Below are positions 11,351-22,933 of a DNA stretch of 64,000 nucleotides, one piece after another (within the stretch, counting starts at the first letter, position 1; the number at the start of each line of letters is the position of its first letter). The notes under the pieces were generated by a model. It did no database searches. It saw only the letters and a list, made by a program, of their open reading frames with translations, and had not been told where the DNA came from. This stretch comes from Ophiura sarsii (taxonomy: Eukaryota; Echinodermata; Ophiuroidea; Amphilepidida; Ophiuridae). Both the position numbers and the translations under genes were made by a program. Where the stretch lies: the NCBI GenBank assembly GCA_035610835.1, contig CM069447.1, positions 76,498,203 to 76,562,202 on the forward strand. Direction: 5' to 3'.

Positions 11351-11841
11351 AACAAACTTTAGCTCCCCATCGCCGATACGTGTACGTGTATTACCTCTAA
11401 TCACCCTTCAGTGGTACAAGACTTGATCGAGTCTATCAATAGTTATCTGATTCCTAGTTCCACATAGATTTTGACATCAGTGCGTCTCCCAATTCGTTTA
11501 TTAAAAAGCTAGCTAATTGTTTTGCTACAAGATCTGACTTTCCTGAGTGAAGTTGTATCAACGATTTTCTAGAAATTCATCGGTTGTGCAGATTTCCAAA
11601 AGAGCCTCAAATTGGTATATCACTGGCAATGGTATTAAATTTAACGTTAGTAACGGTCCTGTCTTGTATACAAATAGCTACAAATAGTATATTAGCCTAG
11701 CTATAACAAACTAAACGTGATGTACACAAACTTGGGCTGACTGGTCAAATGGTTTTACAACAAGTTTTGCTATCATTATCAAACCGAACTCAAATTAAAT
11801 CAAATTAAATCACTTATTTATCGCGCTAATATACATGTATA

Positions 11842-11988
11842 CACTGCAAAAACTGCAGAACGTGTTCAAATGTAACAGATATAGAACATGTTCTAAATCT
11901 GTTACATTTTGAACATGTTCTTGAACACCTGGAGAACACACCGTGAACATGTTCTGAACGCGTCATGTGTTCTGCACTTTTTGCAGTG
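11842..11988. mobile_element. 147-bp CACTA-like MITE
   Basis: Inverted termini CACTGCAAAAACTGCAGAAC and its near-complement ending TTTTTGCAGTG. ATA flanks both sides (11839-11841 and 11989-11991), a 3-bp target duplication. CACTG ends with a 3-bp duplication fit the EnSpm/CACTA superfamily. The interior is a mosaic of GAACATGTTC-type words and has no ORF. Confidence 0.6.
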
Positions 11989-12167
11989 ATATAGTTTACG
12001 CATACAATTGTTTAGAAGTTAAATAAATCAAAGAGATAAATGATAGAAAAAACAACAACTATAAACGCATGGGCCTTTATAATTTACAAAAATTGACATA
12101 AAAATGATGCTACATTAATCCACCGTAAAGTTTAAAAAACCATAAAAAACCCCATAGAATTCACGGA

Positions 12168-12232
12168 TACACCGGGGATCGAACCCGTGTTGCCGTTTGC
12201 AAACCACATGGCCTACGATGCACGCCACAGAG
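12168..12232 (-). repeat. tRNA-like module (B box intact, no acceptor stem)
   Basis: On the minus strand GTGGCGTGCATCG is followed 30 nt later by GGGTTCGATCCCCGG, a good pol III B box with a pairing T-arm. The anticodon-arm region reads GGTTTGCAAACGGC. The 5' sequence cannot pair with the 3' end, so this is a tRNA-derived repeat or pseudogene. Confidence 0.5.
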
Positions 12233-12793
12233 ATCGACGAGTGTGGTTGGAGATAGTTTAATTATTTAACCATTTATCCATTTATTTATAACGAACGGAT
12301 TTTTATCGTGCCATTTTTGCCATTTTATACCATATTTGTATGTTACTCTCGCACAAAATGTGTTTATAATGTCCTTATTTTTGAAAGAACGGTAAAAATT
12401 GTTGACATTTTCGAACACAAACAATTGCGTCATTTATACGGTCCACAATCATTGTTAGACTGGACGTTGTGTGACGTGTTGCATAATTCATGTATTCAAA
12501 TTACTGCTTCGAATCGATCTGTTTTATGTACGCTTTTGTTATACTTCTCGGTCGCTCATCGCCAACGCTGTGCATGAGAACAATAGAAAAGTCCCCTCCC
12601 AGGTTAGATAGCGGTATTTGTGACCTCTCACAGCAGGGCATAGGATCAAGGCAGGGTTAATCATATTAATGACAAATATGCAAATGAGCTAAGTGTCCCC
12701 TATTATATATACTCCTTGACATTACTACCACGTTATACGTAGTTTTTACCGACCATGTTTATCATGTTTATTATAATTATGTATTTCATACAG

Positions 12794-12872
12794 ATTATAC
12801 GAAGAGCTTCGACAAGCTGTCGTGAGAAATGATGCCGAAAGTATTCATGATATTGTAAACAGTTACAAAAAG
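12794..12872 (+). CDS. Candidate internal exon: N-terminal ankyrin cap-like helix pair
   Basis: A 79-bp segment bounded by a good acceptor (TTTCATACAG) and a consensus donor (AAGGTAAGT). With one leading base left to complete the preceding codon, it reads 26 open codons beginning LYEELRQAVVRND and ending NSYKK. The pattern (amphipathic helix, then ND, then a second helix) resembles the capping repeat in front of many ankyrin stacks. It ends in phase 0, the entry phase of every ankyrin exon at 30810 and beyond. Splicing to that array across about 18 kb is inferred and needs transcript support. No start codon exon in the matching phase was found upstream. Confidence 0.45.
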
Positions 12873-13500
12873 GTAAGTTGACTTTTGCTATGTCTTTAAG
12901 ATGCCGACCCGGCTATGAATGATGTTAAAAAGAGAGTGTATACATTACCCTCTTTTATATCATTTTTGATTCAAAAGTGCTTCAATATAAATAATTACTA
13001 AAATATCCCATATTAATAATTAAATCACCATACGATAAGGGTGCTGGTTCCTGAGTGCTCAGCTGTCGTTACAAGAAGGGTATCAGGCGTGTACAAAAAT
13101 CACGTAATTATAAGGTAGTCGGGGATGTTACGTACGTAACGCTAATAGTGTATTAAAACCCGCGACATAAGAAACATACTTTATTTTTTACATACAATGG
13201 TCTTTAGTATTAGGTCATTATTTGCTCCGTTAGGATTATAAATAGCCATTATATACGGGCGGGATACGCAATTTATTTCTATATTTGTATCGGTCACATG
13301 ATCTGATCTAGCGTGATCTCATTGTGTAACCAATATTTTGAAAAGTAAGGGTGTTGGTTAGGCGAAAGTGGAATGTGTTGTGTATTAGATTCATACCTTC
13401 TGTATGGGCATACTTTTTTGATCAAAAATATTAAAAAGTAGGCGTTGCTAAGGTGTGTTGGGGCTCGTAACAACGGCACGTTTCTGATTCACATTACGTC
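12873..13500. other. Intronic or intergenic, no feature
   Basis: Sequence after the 12872 donor. Nothing recognisable until the LINE tail at 13500. Confidence 0.4.
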
Positions 13501-14366
13501 TCACGCTAATAATAATAATAATGATACATAATAATAAATAACATTTATACCGCGCCTTTGCCTAAGGATACAAAGCGCAAAAACATGAAAAATACAACAG
13601 CAAAAAGAAATACCAAGGAGAATTAAGGAAATAGATGATTTTTGTGTTTGGACTTAAAATATTGTACACTAGTGGCATTTCTAACAGCTACAGGTAATTT
13701 ATTCCACATACGTGGAGCCACTACTGAGAAGGCTCTATCACCAGCAGATTTCTTGGTGACAGGAACGACATACGACAACATTTATACTGTCAGCGGAGCG
13801 TGTTCTCATAGTGCTTTGAGATTGTTTCTTAACAAGACAGTCTTGAATATACTGGGGACAGAGCCCTTCCATGGATGTGTACACATACAGCATTGTCTTA
13901 TACATAATACGTTAATTTACTGGTAACCAGTGTGATTTAGCCAACAATGGGGATACATGCTCACGTCTGGGCTTGAGACACACCAGTATTGCACACTTGT
14001 TCTGCAAGATTTGCAACCGTTTTAAATCTTTCTTAGATATACAATTCAGCAAAATATTACAATAATCAAGAAAGAATGAGAGCTCTAACAACGTTGTGAC
14101 AGGTATCAACATCAATATACGGACGGATTCTACGAATGTTTCGTAGGAGCTAGTTGATGGATCCAATAGTGTTGGACGGTAGAACCTCAGTATTGTCAAG
14201 AAAAAGACTGACCTTACCTAACCTTTTGATATTATGAGGAGATGCCGCAACAAAGAATTCAGTCTTGTCTTGATTCAACTTGAGTTTTTTTTTCAATCAT
14301 CCATTGCTGAATGTCAGCAACACACATTGAGAGTCTAAAAAGCGCACATTGAACGTCACCAGGAAT
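13500..14366 (-). pseudogene. CR1-like LINE remnant, 3' RT end only
   Basis: Degraded minus-strand reading frames carry the RT thumb/C-terminal blocks of a CR1-type LINE. In order they are PGDVQCALFRLS (about 14365), MCVADIQQWM, LDYCNILLNCISKKDLKRLQ, LQNKCAILVCLKPRREHVSP with SHWLPVN, and a terminal APRMWNKLPV block near 13700. The 3' end shows a stem (GCGCCTTTG 13552-13560 with CAAAGCGC 13571-13578) and an ATT-rich tail at 13508-13540. Catalytic motifs are missing and several frameshifts are present, so it is an old 5'-truncated insertion. Confidence 0.8.
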
Positions 14367-14384
14367 ATAGAAATAATAGGCATA

Positions 14385-14600
14385 TACGACGGGTATTAAA
14401 CAAATTATAAATATTTTAACCAGGTTCGCCGTCGTGGGTAGAAAAGAGACAATAATGGGAAAACGATCTCGCCCGGGAATCGAACCCAGGATCTGTTGAT
14501 TGCTTGTCAACTGCCTTGTTCATTGGGCCACAAGACCTCGCATGGTAAAGCATCTGAAATTCAAACCTAAGCGATTTTGTTTCCCAGTCTCTTGCCACAC
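14385..14600 (-). repeat. tRNA-derived SINE-like segment
   Basis: On the minus strand, GAGGTCTTGTGGCCCAATG is followed by AGGCAGTTGACAAGC and GGGTTCGATTCCCGG (B box, 14466-14542). Unrelated sequence extends on both sides between two LINE remnants. No functional tRNA fold: acceptor strands do not pair. Confidence 0.5.
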
Positions 14601-14602
14601 CA

Positions 14603-14623
14603 GGAATAATAATAATAACAAGC

Positions 14624-14656
<33 letters not shown>

Positions 14657-17224
14657 AAGCAGTACTTATAAAGCGCAACAATATTTGAAAAACATCCCAA
14701 TGCGCTGAAACAGAGCATAATAAAACTACATCATAACGCAATTATACATAAACTACAATTCACACAAATGGAACATATGAGTTTTGAGAGAGTTCTTGAA
14801 TTGATGGATAGATGGCGCATGACGAATTTCATATGGCAGATCATTCCAGAGTTTCGGAGCGATGATGGAAAATGCTCTTTCACCGTAAGTTTTTGTCCGA
14901 CATGATGGAGTTTGCAGCAGATCTTGACTTGAAGAACGTAGTGTTCTGGTTGGAACATATGGATGGAGAAGTTCACACAAATACATTGGTGCCATGTCAT
15001 GACGAACTTTATATGCGAGGAGAAGAATTTTGAAAATGATCCTGTCAAGAACTGGCAACCAATGGAGGTCTCGGAGAACTGGTGTAATGTGTTCTCGCCT
15101 TTTGGTGAAAGTAACGAGTCTGGCAGTGGAATTTTGAATTCTTTGAAGTTTTGAAATGTCCTTTGAAGGCAAACCAGTGAGAAGAATGTTATTATTGTCC
15201 AGTCTGGAGGAAACAAAAGCATGGATTAACTGTTCTGTGTTTGATTTATCCAGGTAACGACGAATTTTACCGATCTTTCTCAAAGCACCGCGGCATATGT
15301 TATTGACATGAGGGGACATAAGTAAATGAGAATCAAAACTTGCACCGAGGTTGCGAACCTTACAAGCTGGAGTCACTTGAGAATCACCTGCAGTTAATGT
15401 AAAAATGTTGGAAACGTTGGAGAATTTTGAAGAGATGTGGAGTACCTCTGTTTTGCTATCATTTAACATGAGGTAATTGGCCACCATCCATGTCTTGATA
15501 TCATGCCCACATTTTTCAATTCTTTCAGCAGCTGCTGCTCTTTGAATATTGGGATCAACTATCAGATAAACTTACATATCATCAGCATAAATATGATAAT
15601 CCACGTTATGATGGCGTAATATTTTGCCGACAACATGAGTGTAGTACACAAAACATAATGGCCCTGTAACCGAGCCTTGAGGAACACCAAAACGGAAATA
15701 AAATTCTTTAGAATATGAACCAGATACAAATACCCTACAGGATCTGTTAGCAAAATATGAGCTGTACCACATATGAGCAGTACCGGTGACACCAAAGTAA
15801 TCTCTGAGCCTTTGCATCATAATGTCATGGTCGACCGTGTCAAATGCGGCTGATAGGTCTAGCATCAGCAGCAACACAACCTTTTTTTCGTCTAAAGCGC
15901 GCAATATGCTGTTGTGCACACACGCCAATGCGGTCGCAATACTATGCTGACCTCTATAGGCTGATTGCAAAGGCTCAGAAAGGCTATGTGTCTGAGTATG
16001 CTCAATAACTTGTAAAGACGCACATTTCTCAAGTACCTTAGATGTAAAATGTAAATTTGAAACAGGTCTGTAGTGCTTAGGCTGATAACGGTCAAGAGAT
16101 GCTTTTTTTAGAACAGGTGTCACAATGGCCTTGTGCAGGTCATCGGGGAATAAACCTGATTGTAGCGATGTGTTTACAATTCTACACAACGTGGGAAACA
16201 GAACGTCAACATGTTCTTTGACTAGCCAAGTAGGCATTGGATCAAGCACACAACTTTTATTGGGACACTTTCTAATGATCCCAAGCAGTTCTTCATTTGT
16301 CCCTCGCTGAAATTCTGAAAATAGACACGTAACAGGGGTTGATCTGAGATATGATTCGGTCGTGATGCTACTATCACTACTCGCTATGCTGTCAACCTCA
16401 TCACGTATCTTATTTACTTTGTCAACAAAGAACTGTCAAAAATCATTAGCTAGATCCACGGGAGAAACGATGTCTGGTATAGCCATTTGATGTATATAAG
16501 AGCTCGTTAACAGTCTTGTGCATGTCCTTTACACTGCAGTTGTTAAATTTACCCTCAAAGTATCCTTTCTTAGCATTGTGAATCTGATCACTAACGTTCT
16601 GTTTTGAATCCTGGTATGTTTTGTAATGGGCATCAGTCTTTGATTTACGCCACTTTCTTTCACATTTTCGGCGTATCCGCCTGGCATTGTTCACAAGTTC
16701 ATCATACCATGCAGGTCTTTTTGTGACACTGCGGGTCATAATGGTTGGAGGGGCATGCTTATCAAGATCTTCAGAGCAATCAGTATTATAATCCGCCAGC
16801 AAATTGTTAACATTCTCATACTCCCGACATTCAATGTCATTTATTTTAGTAGTAATGTCTTCAGAGAACGCTTTTTGGTCAATGAGCTAATTATTTGCGG
16901 ATGGTAAAGGTAACTTTATTCGCTGATGGTTTTGGTAAATCGAGAACACAATTGATCAAGAAATGGTCCTTACGAAAGTTATCCCTATCAATTGTATACC
17001 GCTTAATCAAAGGATCTTTCTGCCTAGTGATAACCAAATCTAAGGTATGTCCACATACGCGTAGGCCCAATAATATGTTGTGTCAATCCACTTGAAGCCA
17101 AAATAGTAGAAAAACGGCGAACATCAGACTTGCTTGGATCATCATAGTGTACATTAAAGTCACCAACCATAAGAAACCGTCCAGGCAGTAGGTCCACGAT
17201 GCTAAGCCATGGCAATATATACAT
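14603..17224 (-). pseudogene. CR1-like LINE pseudogene, truncated in the endonuclease
   Basis: Four consecutive minus-strand open segments give one ORF2. 17224-17024 is the end of the apurinic-like endonuclease (VGDFNVHY motif); 16802-16446 is the basic linker; 16249-15572 holds RT motifs with YRPVSNL, LDLSAAFDTVDHDI, GVPQGSVTGP and YADD; 15487-14753 is the RT C-terminus with HWLPVLDR and APKLWNDLP. The gaps are frameshifts or stops. The 5' end is lost inside the endonuclease, as expected from incomplete target-primed reverse transcription. The 3' UTR has a stem AGCGCA/TGCGCT (14672-14706) and a (TTG)n(TTA)n tail in sense orientation at 14656-14603. Not functional. Confidence 0.9.
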
Positions 17225-17228
17225 ATGT

Positions 17229-17440
17229 ACCCTATGTTATGCTCCTAGGGCTATATTATATACCCGTTTGATACCGCGTGATGTGTCCCAGGAGCATACT
17301 AAAAGGCCATATTATCGTGCTTACGCCACGTTTCTGAGTCGTATAGAAATGTAGGCCCTATGTTAGGCTCTTAGGGCGATATTATATATCGCGATCAAAA
17401 TTGCGTACACGTGTTCCAGGAGCATAGTTGAAGGGCAGAA
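17229..17440. repeat. Tandem pair of ~120-bp units
   Basis: CCCTATGTTATGCTCCTAGGG ... CCAGGAGCATACT (17230-17318) is repeated imperfectly at 17354-17440. Each unit itself carries a short inverted pair (GCTCCTAGGG-like against CCAGGAGC). No coding content. Confidence 0.55.
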
Positions 17441-19232
17441 TCGTTTGCGTCCGATCTATCAATTTGTGACAATGTGCGGTGATGCGCCCGTACAAAAGTT
17501 CCTACGCAAAAAAGAAAAGAAGAAGATAATGAACATGAACTAAAAATCTGGTTACTTCTCACTGGCATAATATGTTGGTATTTGGTGTCATTTCTACACT
17601 ACTGTAAGGTTATTTGCCTACGTTGATGAATGCGGATAGCGTACTGTTAGTCAAGTTATAATTCAAGGAAATCGCACGATTGGCCGATTGAGTTCATTTT
17701 TTATACAAATAGTTTCGTAAAAGTTGAGTTGAGATATGTTCAAACTACTAAGGGATTGAACAAACACTATTTTGCAGTACCGAGAGCCACCTATCCAAAC
17801 AATACTGAGGAATGCTGCCTTTTTGCCTTGTGGTCTACTGAGTTGGATGCCTTCATTGATGTTAAATTTCATTTGTTTGTGTATTTAATAAGTTGAATGT
17901 TTGCATCCACAAAGAGCAAGAGCAAGAGCATTCACAGATATGCGCAGGGCACCCTTTGTTTAAAATTTGGTAGCAAAAATATGTTGAAAACGGCATGTTT
18001 TCCTCTTTGAAATCCAGAGGAGTCGTAAGCATCGGGTTGGGATGTGTTCACTGTCGTCTAAATACCACTCACAAGCAACTGGATATCATGAAAGTATAGC
18101 AAATTTAAGCTAAAATTGTTTAACATTTCGACGACTTGACCAGTTGTTATCAATTCGAGGCAAAATACTTTTGGTTATAACTTTGTGGTTATTCAGCCTG
18201 CAGACATGGTTGAACCAGAGAGTTGTTAGTTGACACCTCCCTGGCTGAAACATCATTTTGGTTATAGTAAAGTACTAAGTATCTCTTTGAAAATCGAATA
18301 CATGGAGTATTCCAATTTCAAAGAGATACTTTTTTCAATAAAAATGTTATGATAATAGGCTAGGAACCCCAGTGGAAACCCTGATAGACGGGCTTATATA
18401 ATGGCGACTCTTAACACAAAAAAGAATGATAGCAAATGCAGTATTAAAATGACGGGACAACAGAAAAACTCGAAACAAGATCATACAGAACGAAATCAAT
18501 ACACATGACAAAGACACATAAACAACAAAAAGAGAACAAGACAAAACACATGTCATGTACATGACAAGAGACAAAAGTTGCCAAGTTTAAAGTAAGTCAT
18601 AATTATGTTCTTCAAGAGGAAGGAGAGAGGCAGAAATAAAAATAGAGGAAGATGAGAAGAAAAAAGAGGAGCGAACAAAGTTTATGTTTTACTTAGAGAA
18701 AGATTGGTGTGTGTAGTGTGTCATAGGTAGAAATGTAGCATTTTTGAGCTGCCTTTTAAGGGGTAAGGGGGAATTAGAGGTTGAGAGGTTTTATATTATG
18801 GATTTTGTTTGTCTAGGCTTTGAATCACAGCCCAGAGAATTAGCTTTTATTTGCTTTAAAAATGAACAAAATCGGATACTCCTCTGCAAAGTTATGATCA
18901 ATTTTACGAGTCCAAGTTCGTCGCGAAGTCGAAAATTGCATTCGTATGTATTCTATTGTTTTAAGTATCTCATTTCTGGCCAAAAATGCCATATTTTATT
19001 TGATTACTCAAATAATTAATGCATTCAGTGTTCTAAGATGCCTTAAATTAAATAAGTGAAAACTTCATTTTTAAATCAAATTTAGTTAATTTGATACAAT
19101 AAAATAGTTTTTGAGATATCTTGCGCGCAAGGTATCCTCGTAGTAAAAAAATATGATCCACGATGGCCGCTGTTTCCATGGCAACGGGTCACATGACCGA
19201 CATAGTAGCGATATGTGTTTAACCTACAACAC
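17441..19232. other. No gene; one inverted repeat
   Basis: AAGTATCTCTTTGAAA (about 18279) is inverted at about 18320 (TTTCAAAGAGATACTT) around a 28-bp spacer, a foldback that could be a tiny MITE. Purine-rich DNA lies at 18600-18680. No ORF with recognisable content. Confidence 0.4.
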
Positions 19233-19235
19233 TTA

Positions 19236-19736
19236 GGACCGTATTCTCGTACGTAGTTAAACACGGTTTTAAGCTAAACACGCGTCTAACTTTGACTTTA
19301 GACACAGCGTTTAAATAAACGCCATTCTCATTTGTTTTAATTAAACACACGTCTATCTCGCCGAAATGTGTCTAATCTTAAACATGGGTACGGGGTAGTT
19401 TAATGCTTGTTTAACTAAACTCGCGCATCAACTGTATGCCTTGAATGATCACTCATCCGTGTCTGGTTCAAGCTGATGTGCGGATCGCGTAGTCTTTAAA
19501 AGTACCGTGTATGTAAGGCATTCGGTCAATATTTATTGTACTCCGTTAGGGCAACAATGGATTAAATACCTGTATACAATCAACGCAGGACCACTCTGGG
19601 AACGAGATTTGCAGAGTTTGAAATCGTGTTTTGTTAAACACGTCGTTTAAAGGATAAAATCGCGTTTAAGTTAGACACGCGTTTAGTTAAACACGGTTTT
19701 TAAGCTAAAACCGTGTTTAGTACGAGAATACGGCCC
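19236..19736. mobile_element. Harbinger-like MITE, TTA-flanked
   Basis: Left end GGACCGTATTCTCGTAC and right end GTACGAGAATACGGCCC are inverted. TTA occurs on both sides (19233-19235 and 19737-19739). Inverted homology continues inward as variants of GTTAAACACGGTTTTAAGC. GG..CCGTATTC ends with a TWA target fit PIF/Harbinger derivatives. The 501 bp are non-coding and rich in TTTAAACACG words. Confidence 0.65.
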
Positions 19737-19838
19737 TTAAGGTTTAAGAACATACCCAAATTAACGTTAACAATACCTTTACTATTGGAGAAAAAATAGT
19801 TTTAGTAAAATGTGCTCTTAACTCTAAGTCCACCTTAA

Positions 19839-20211
19839 AGGCATATTATGTGATCTTTTCCAGAGGGCGCCCTCTATTCATTATTTTTTTTAGAAAGTAG
19901 ATTTTCTTGCAGATTTACATTTCCGATCATAAATCATACATACATTCCAAGTTACAGAGCGATACGATTCCTAATTACCTCAAAATCATGGTTTTAGAGT
20001 GAATTTAGAGTGAAAAATATAAAGTGTCCGGATTCGGACAGTTTATTTTCACTCTAAAACCATGATTTTGAAGTAATTAAGAATCGTATCGCCCTGTAAC
20101 TTGGAATGTATGCATGATTTATGATCAGAAATGTAAATCTGCAAGAAAATCTGCTTTCTATTTTTTTTTCGATGTTGAGGGCGTTCCCTGGAAAGATCAC
20201 ATAATATACCT
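19839..20211. mobile_element. 373-bp near-perfect foldback element, TTAA-flanked
   Basis: TTAA at 19835-19838 and 20212-20215. The whole element is an almost perfect palindrome with arms of about 175 bp: AGGCATATTATGTGATC at the left, GATCACATAATATACCT at the right. The centre is GTCCGGATTCGGAC. TTAA duplication suggests piggyBac-family mobilisation. No ORF. Confidence 0.75.
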
Positions 20212-20215
20212 TTAA

Positions 20216-21750
20216 ATGTATGTGTGTTTGTGATAATTGTGAGTGTGTTGGGAAGAGCGTTCTAGAGCTTAGCACCATTATAGAGTATCTGATGTTTTTC
20301 AACTATGGAATTTTGTGTGCTTGCCTTGTGTGTGAGCTGCCGATTTAGCCTAAAGAATTCACACCGCCAAATGGTTCCCTATGCGTTTACATGTAAAATA
20401 TGCGTTTACATGTAAAATTTTCTCGCTTATAAAGCGACTGGAATTTTCAATTTGACATTTTCCTTAAATTTCACGATATCTTTGATCATTTAATCAAAAC
20501 AAATATATATATGGTATCCCCGAAAGTTCTGGGAAATAAGCCCCCCAAAGTTGGACAATTGGTGTAGCGCCCTCATTTATCAGAAAAAGTTGAGAAATGT
20601 TGCCAGATCATTTACAATCAAAATACATCCACAAAACCTACAAAATGGATTGAAAATATTTCTTTATTAGGTAATAGTTCTAAAATCAGGATTAAACTAC
20701 AACTTTATTCATTTGGGAGCAATAATTTCTGATTAATTCTATAATTAATAAAAACAGTTTTGATTGTCGTCTACAAGGACTGAAATTATTTACTGGCGTG
20801 GAATCTAAAGAACCCGGATACCCTATAATGTGTCCCCATTTGATGGTTTTTATATGATATCACAATTTGAGACACGTATAAGGTCGGTGTAACGAACCGG
20901 TAAAATAAAGTTTGCATTGAAATCATAAGGATTTTGTGTTCGCTGCTGATCAGCTGATTTGCTAAAATCAGTCAAAGAAGTTCAATGGATGTGAATAACA
21001 AACACGCTAAATAATTAAAATGACCCCACTAAACAATGGGCATTTGCTTTCAGCAGTGAGTCACATATTTACCCAAGAGAATTGACAAAATAACCTATAC
21101 ACAAGGAATGAATGAATGAATGAAACGTGATTAGTTAGTAAAGCTCATTTCCAAAAGCACAATCAAAGGAGGAAGAGGTGACCTTACATTTATGCCAATT
21201 TCCTGTATTACCCCTTCCAAAGTGAAAAATACTTCTAATTCTGCCCTCCTTACCTATGACCACCCTTCCTTAAACACCTGCTACACTGTTATAATATGAT
21301 GTGTTACCACAACAATGTTACAACTCTTTTGTAGTAAACGAGATACATCAACTTTGAATAAATAATTACCATCGTACTATCCATGATAAAAAAATAAATA
21401 TAGCTAACGCTGGGGTAAATATGCAAATACACGAAACACATCACACGGCTGTTTGACTGCACGTAAATCGTCCGTTTTATAAGTGCCTCTGAAACAACAG
21501 AGGGCAGCACAGATTGATTATCAATTATCGATTATCGATTATCGGTAAATCCCCCGTGCTGCTGCGTAACCAAGGATTCTAAATAAAACGGATGTGCACC
21601 AGTTGTAGGACGGGGGGACTGTTTGAAACAATTACATCACTACTATATAGATTATTATGTTCATTGTTCATTTATATACTCTGTGTTCAGCATTTTATCT
21701 GTGACGGTGGTCATTCATACACGACTGATTTTTCTATAAAATGGTTCTAA
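20216..21750. other. No gene; short repeats only
   Basis: ATGCGTTTACATGTAAAAT is tandemly doubled at about 20380-20420. GAAT microsatellite at about 21107-21122 and ATTATCGATTATCG at 21516-21544. Weak inverted words (GGTATCC at about 20512 and 20815) are not enough to call an element. Confidence 0.4.
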
Positions 21751-21753
21751 TTA

Positions 21754-22077
21754 TACACCTATCAGTTGTAAGACGCACTATACGACCCCCGGGAGAGGTG
21801 CGTCGTGGGTGCGTCGTTTACCAATAATTCTTGACGGAGGGTACGTCAGTGGCAGCCTTTGGTCCGTCAAAAAAATGACGGAGGGTGCGTAAAGGTCCGT
21901 CACTTTACATGGGTGCGAATGGGCTGATAGTTGACTGAGGGTGCGTATTTGGATGGCAATGGTCCGTCGTTTTTTTGACACAGGCTGCGTCATGGTACAT
22001 GAGAGGTTGACGCACCTCGGTAAAGTGACGCACCACTCCCGGGGGTCGTATAGTGCGTCTTACAACTGATAGGTGTA
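21754..22077. mobile_element. Harbinger-like MITE with 42-bp near-perfect inverted termini
   Basis: TTA on both sides (21751-21753, 22078-22080). Termini begin TACACCTATCAGTTGTAAGA and continue through GACGCACTATACGACCCCCG. The interior repeats GACGGAGGGTGCGT-type words in both orientations. 324 bp, non-coding. The TTA target supports a PIF/Harbinger origin. Confidence 0.75.
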
Positions 22078-22087
22078 TTATTTGTTT

Positions 22088-22320
22088 ATGCCAAATTGGC
22101 TACAATCCATAATTGTGCTCATATCATTTATATTTGGATGCGATATCAGATGTCGTGTTACGTATACCATTATTATGACTAACCAGTAAAACCGTAACAT
22201 ATTTGACGACTAAAAACTCTCTCGCAATGAAATGGTAGGGAAGAACGATATTACAGCAGGCCAAATTGGCTACAAATTTTATTTTTATTTGGATGCGATA
22301 TCAGATTTTGAGATACGTAA
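22088..22320. repeat. Direct repeat pair
   Basis: GCCAAATTGGCTACAA plus TATTTGGATGCGATATCAGA occurs at about 22090-22152 and again at 22260-22303. Non-coding. Confidence 0.5.
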
Positions 22321-22933
22321 AATGTGAAATTATCAAATCATTACGGTTCCGTGCCCTGTATAAAGTCCAACTTTCTTGACCACGTCTTTGATGACATATC
22401 CATGGTAATAAATCATCCCCTCCCACACCATTTATCTGATTTATTTTACACCAACTGTGTCTTACCAGCATGCGTGCTACCATTTCCACCGCTATCCTAA
22501 GCATAGCTCAAGGCTCTTTAGTGTTGGTGTAACTAGAAGCTCTATAATACTACTTTTGAAAATGTTCTTGTGATAACAAATTTGAACTTTTAATTTCAAT
22601 TTGTCATAAAAACTAGTGCTATATCATATTTTATAAAAACAAATGTTCACATTGCGGGAAAAATCACATTATATTATTCAAAGAGCAGATTTTAGTTTTA
22701 AAACTAGTCCAAATCGGAAAAACACCACGTGTGGAAAGTCATGTGGCAATACTGCAGCCCATCAGGCTTGTTTCTAGTTCCACCGCTGCAACACTCAAGG
22801 TCCCCCAGCATGCGGTCACTGGTGTTGGATGGAAGATATTATTGGGTGGAACTTACTAATACTAGCGTCATGGCCAGTTCAACCTATCAAACTTGGGCTC
22901 AAACCTTACAGACAACTGGAATGTAAAGTGTTT
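22321..22933. other. No feature recognised
   Basis: Short frames at 22301-22504 (minus) and 22729-22926 (plus) lack any recognisable domain or splice context. Confidence 0.4.

Noticed and set aside
20505..20830. Weak inverted GGTATCC words as a MITE
   Set aside because: Only about 7-10 matching bases and no convincing target duplication.
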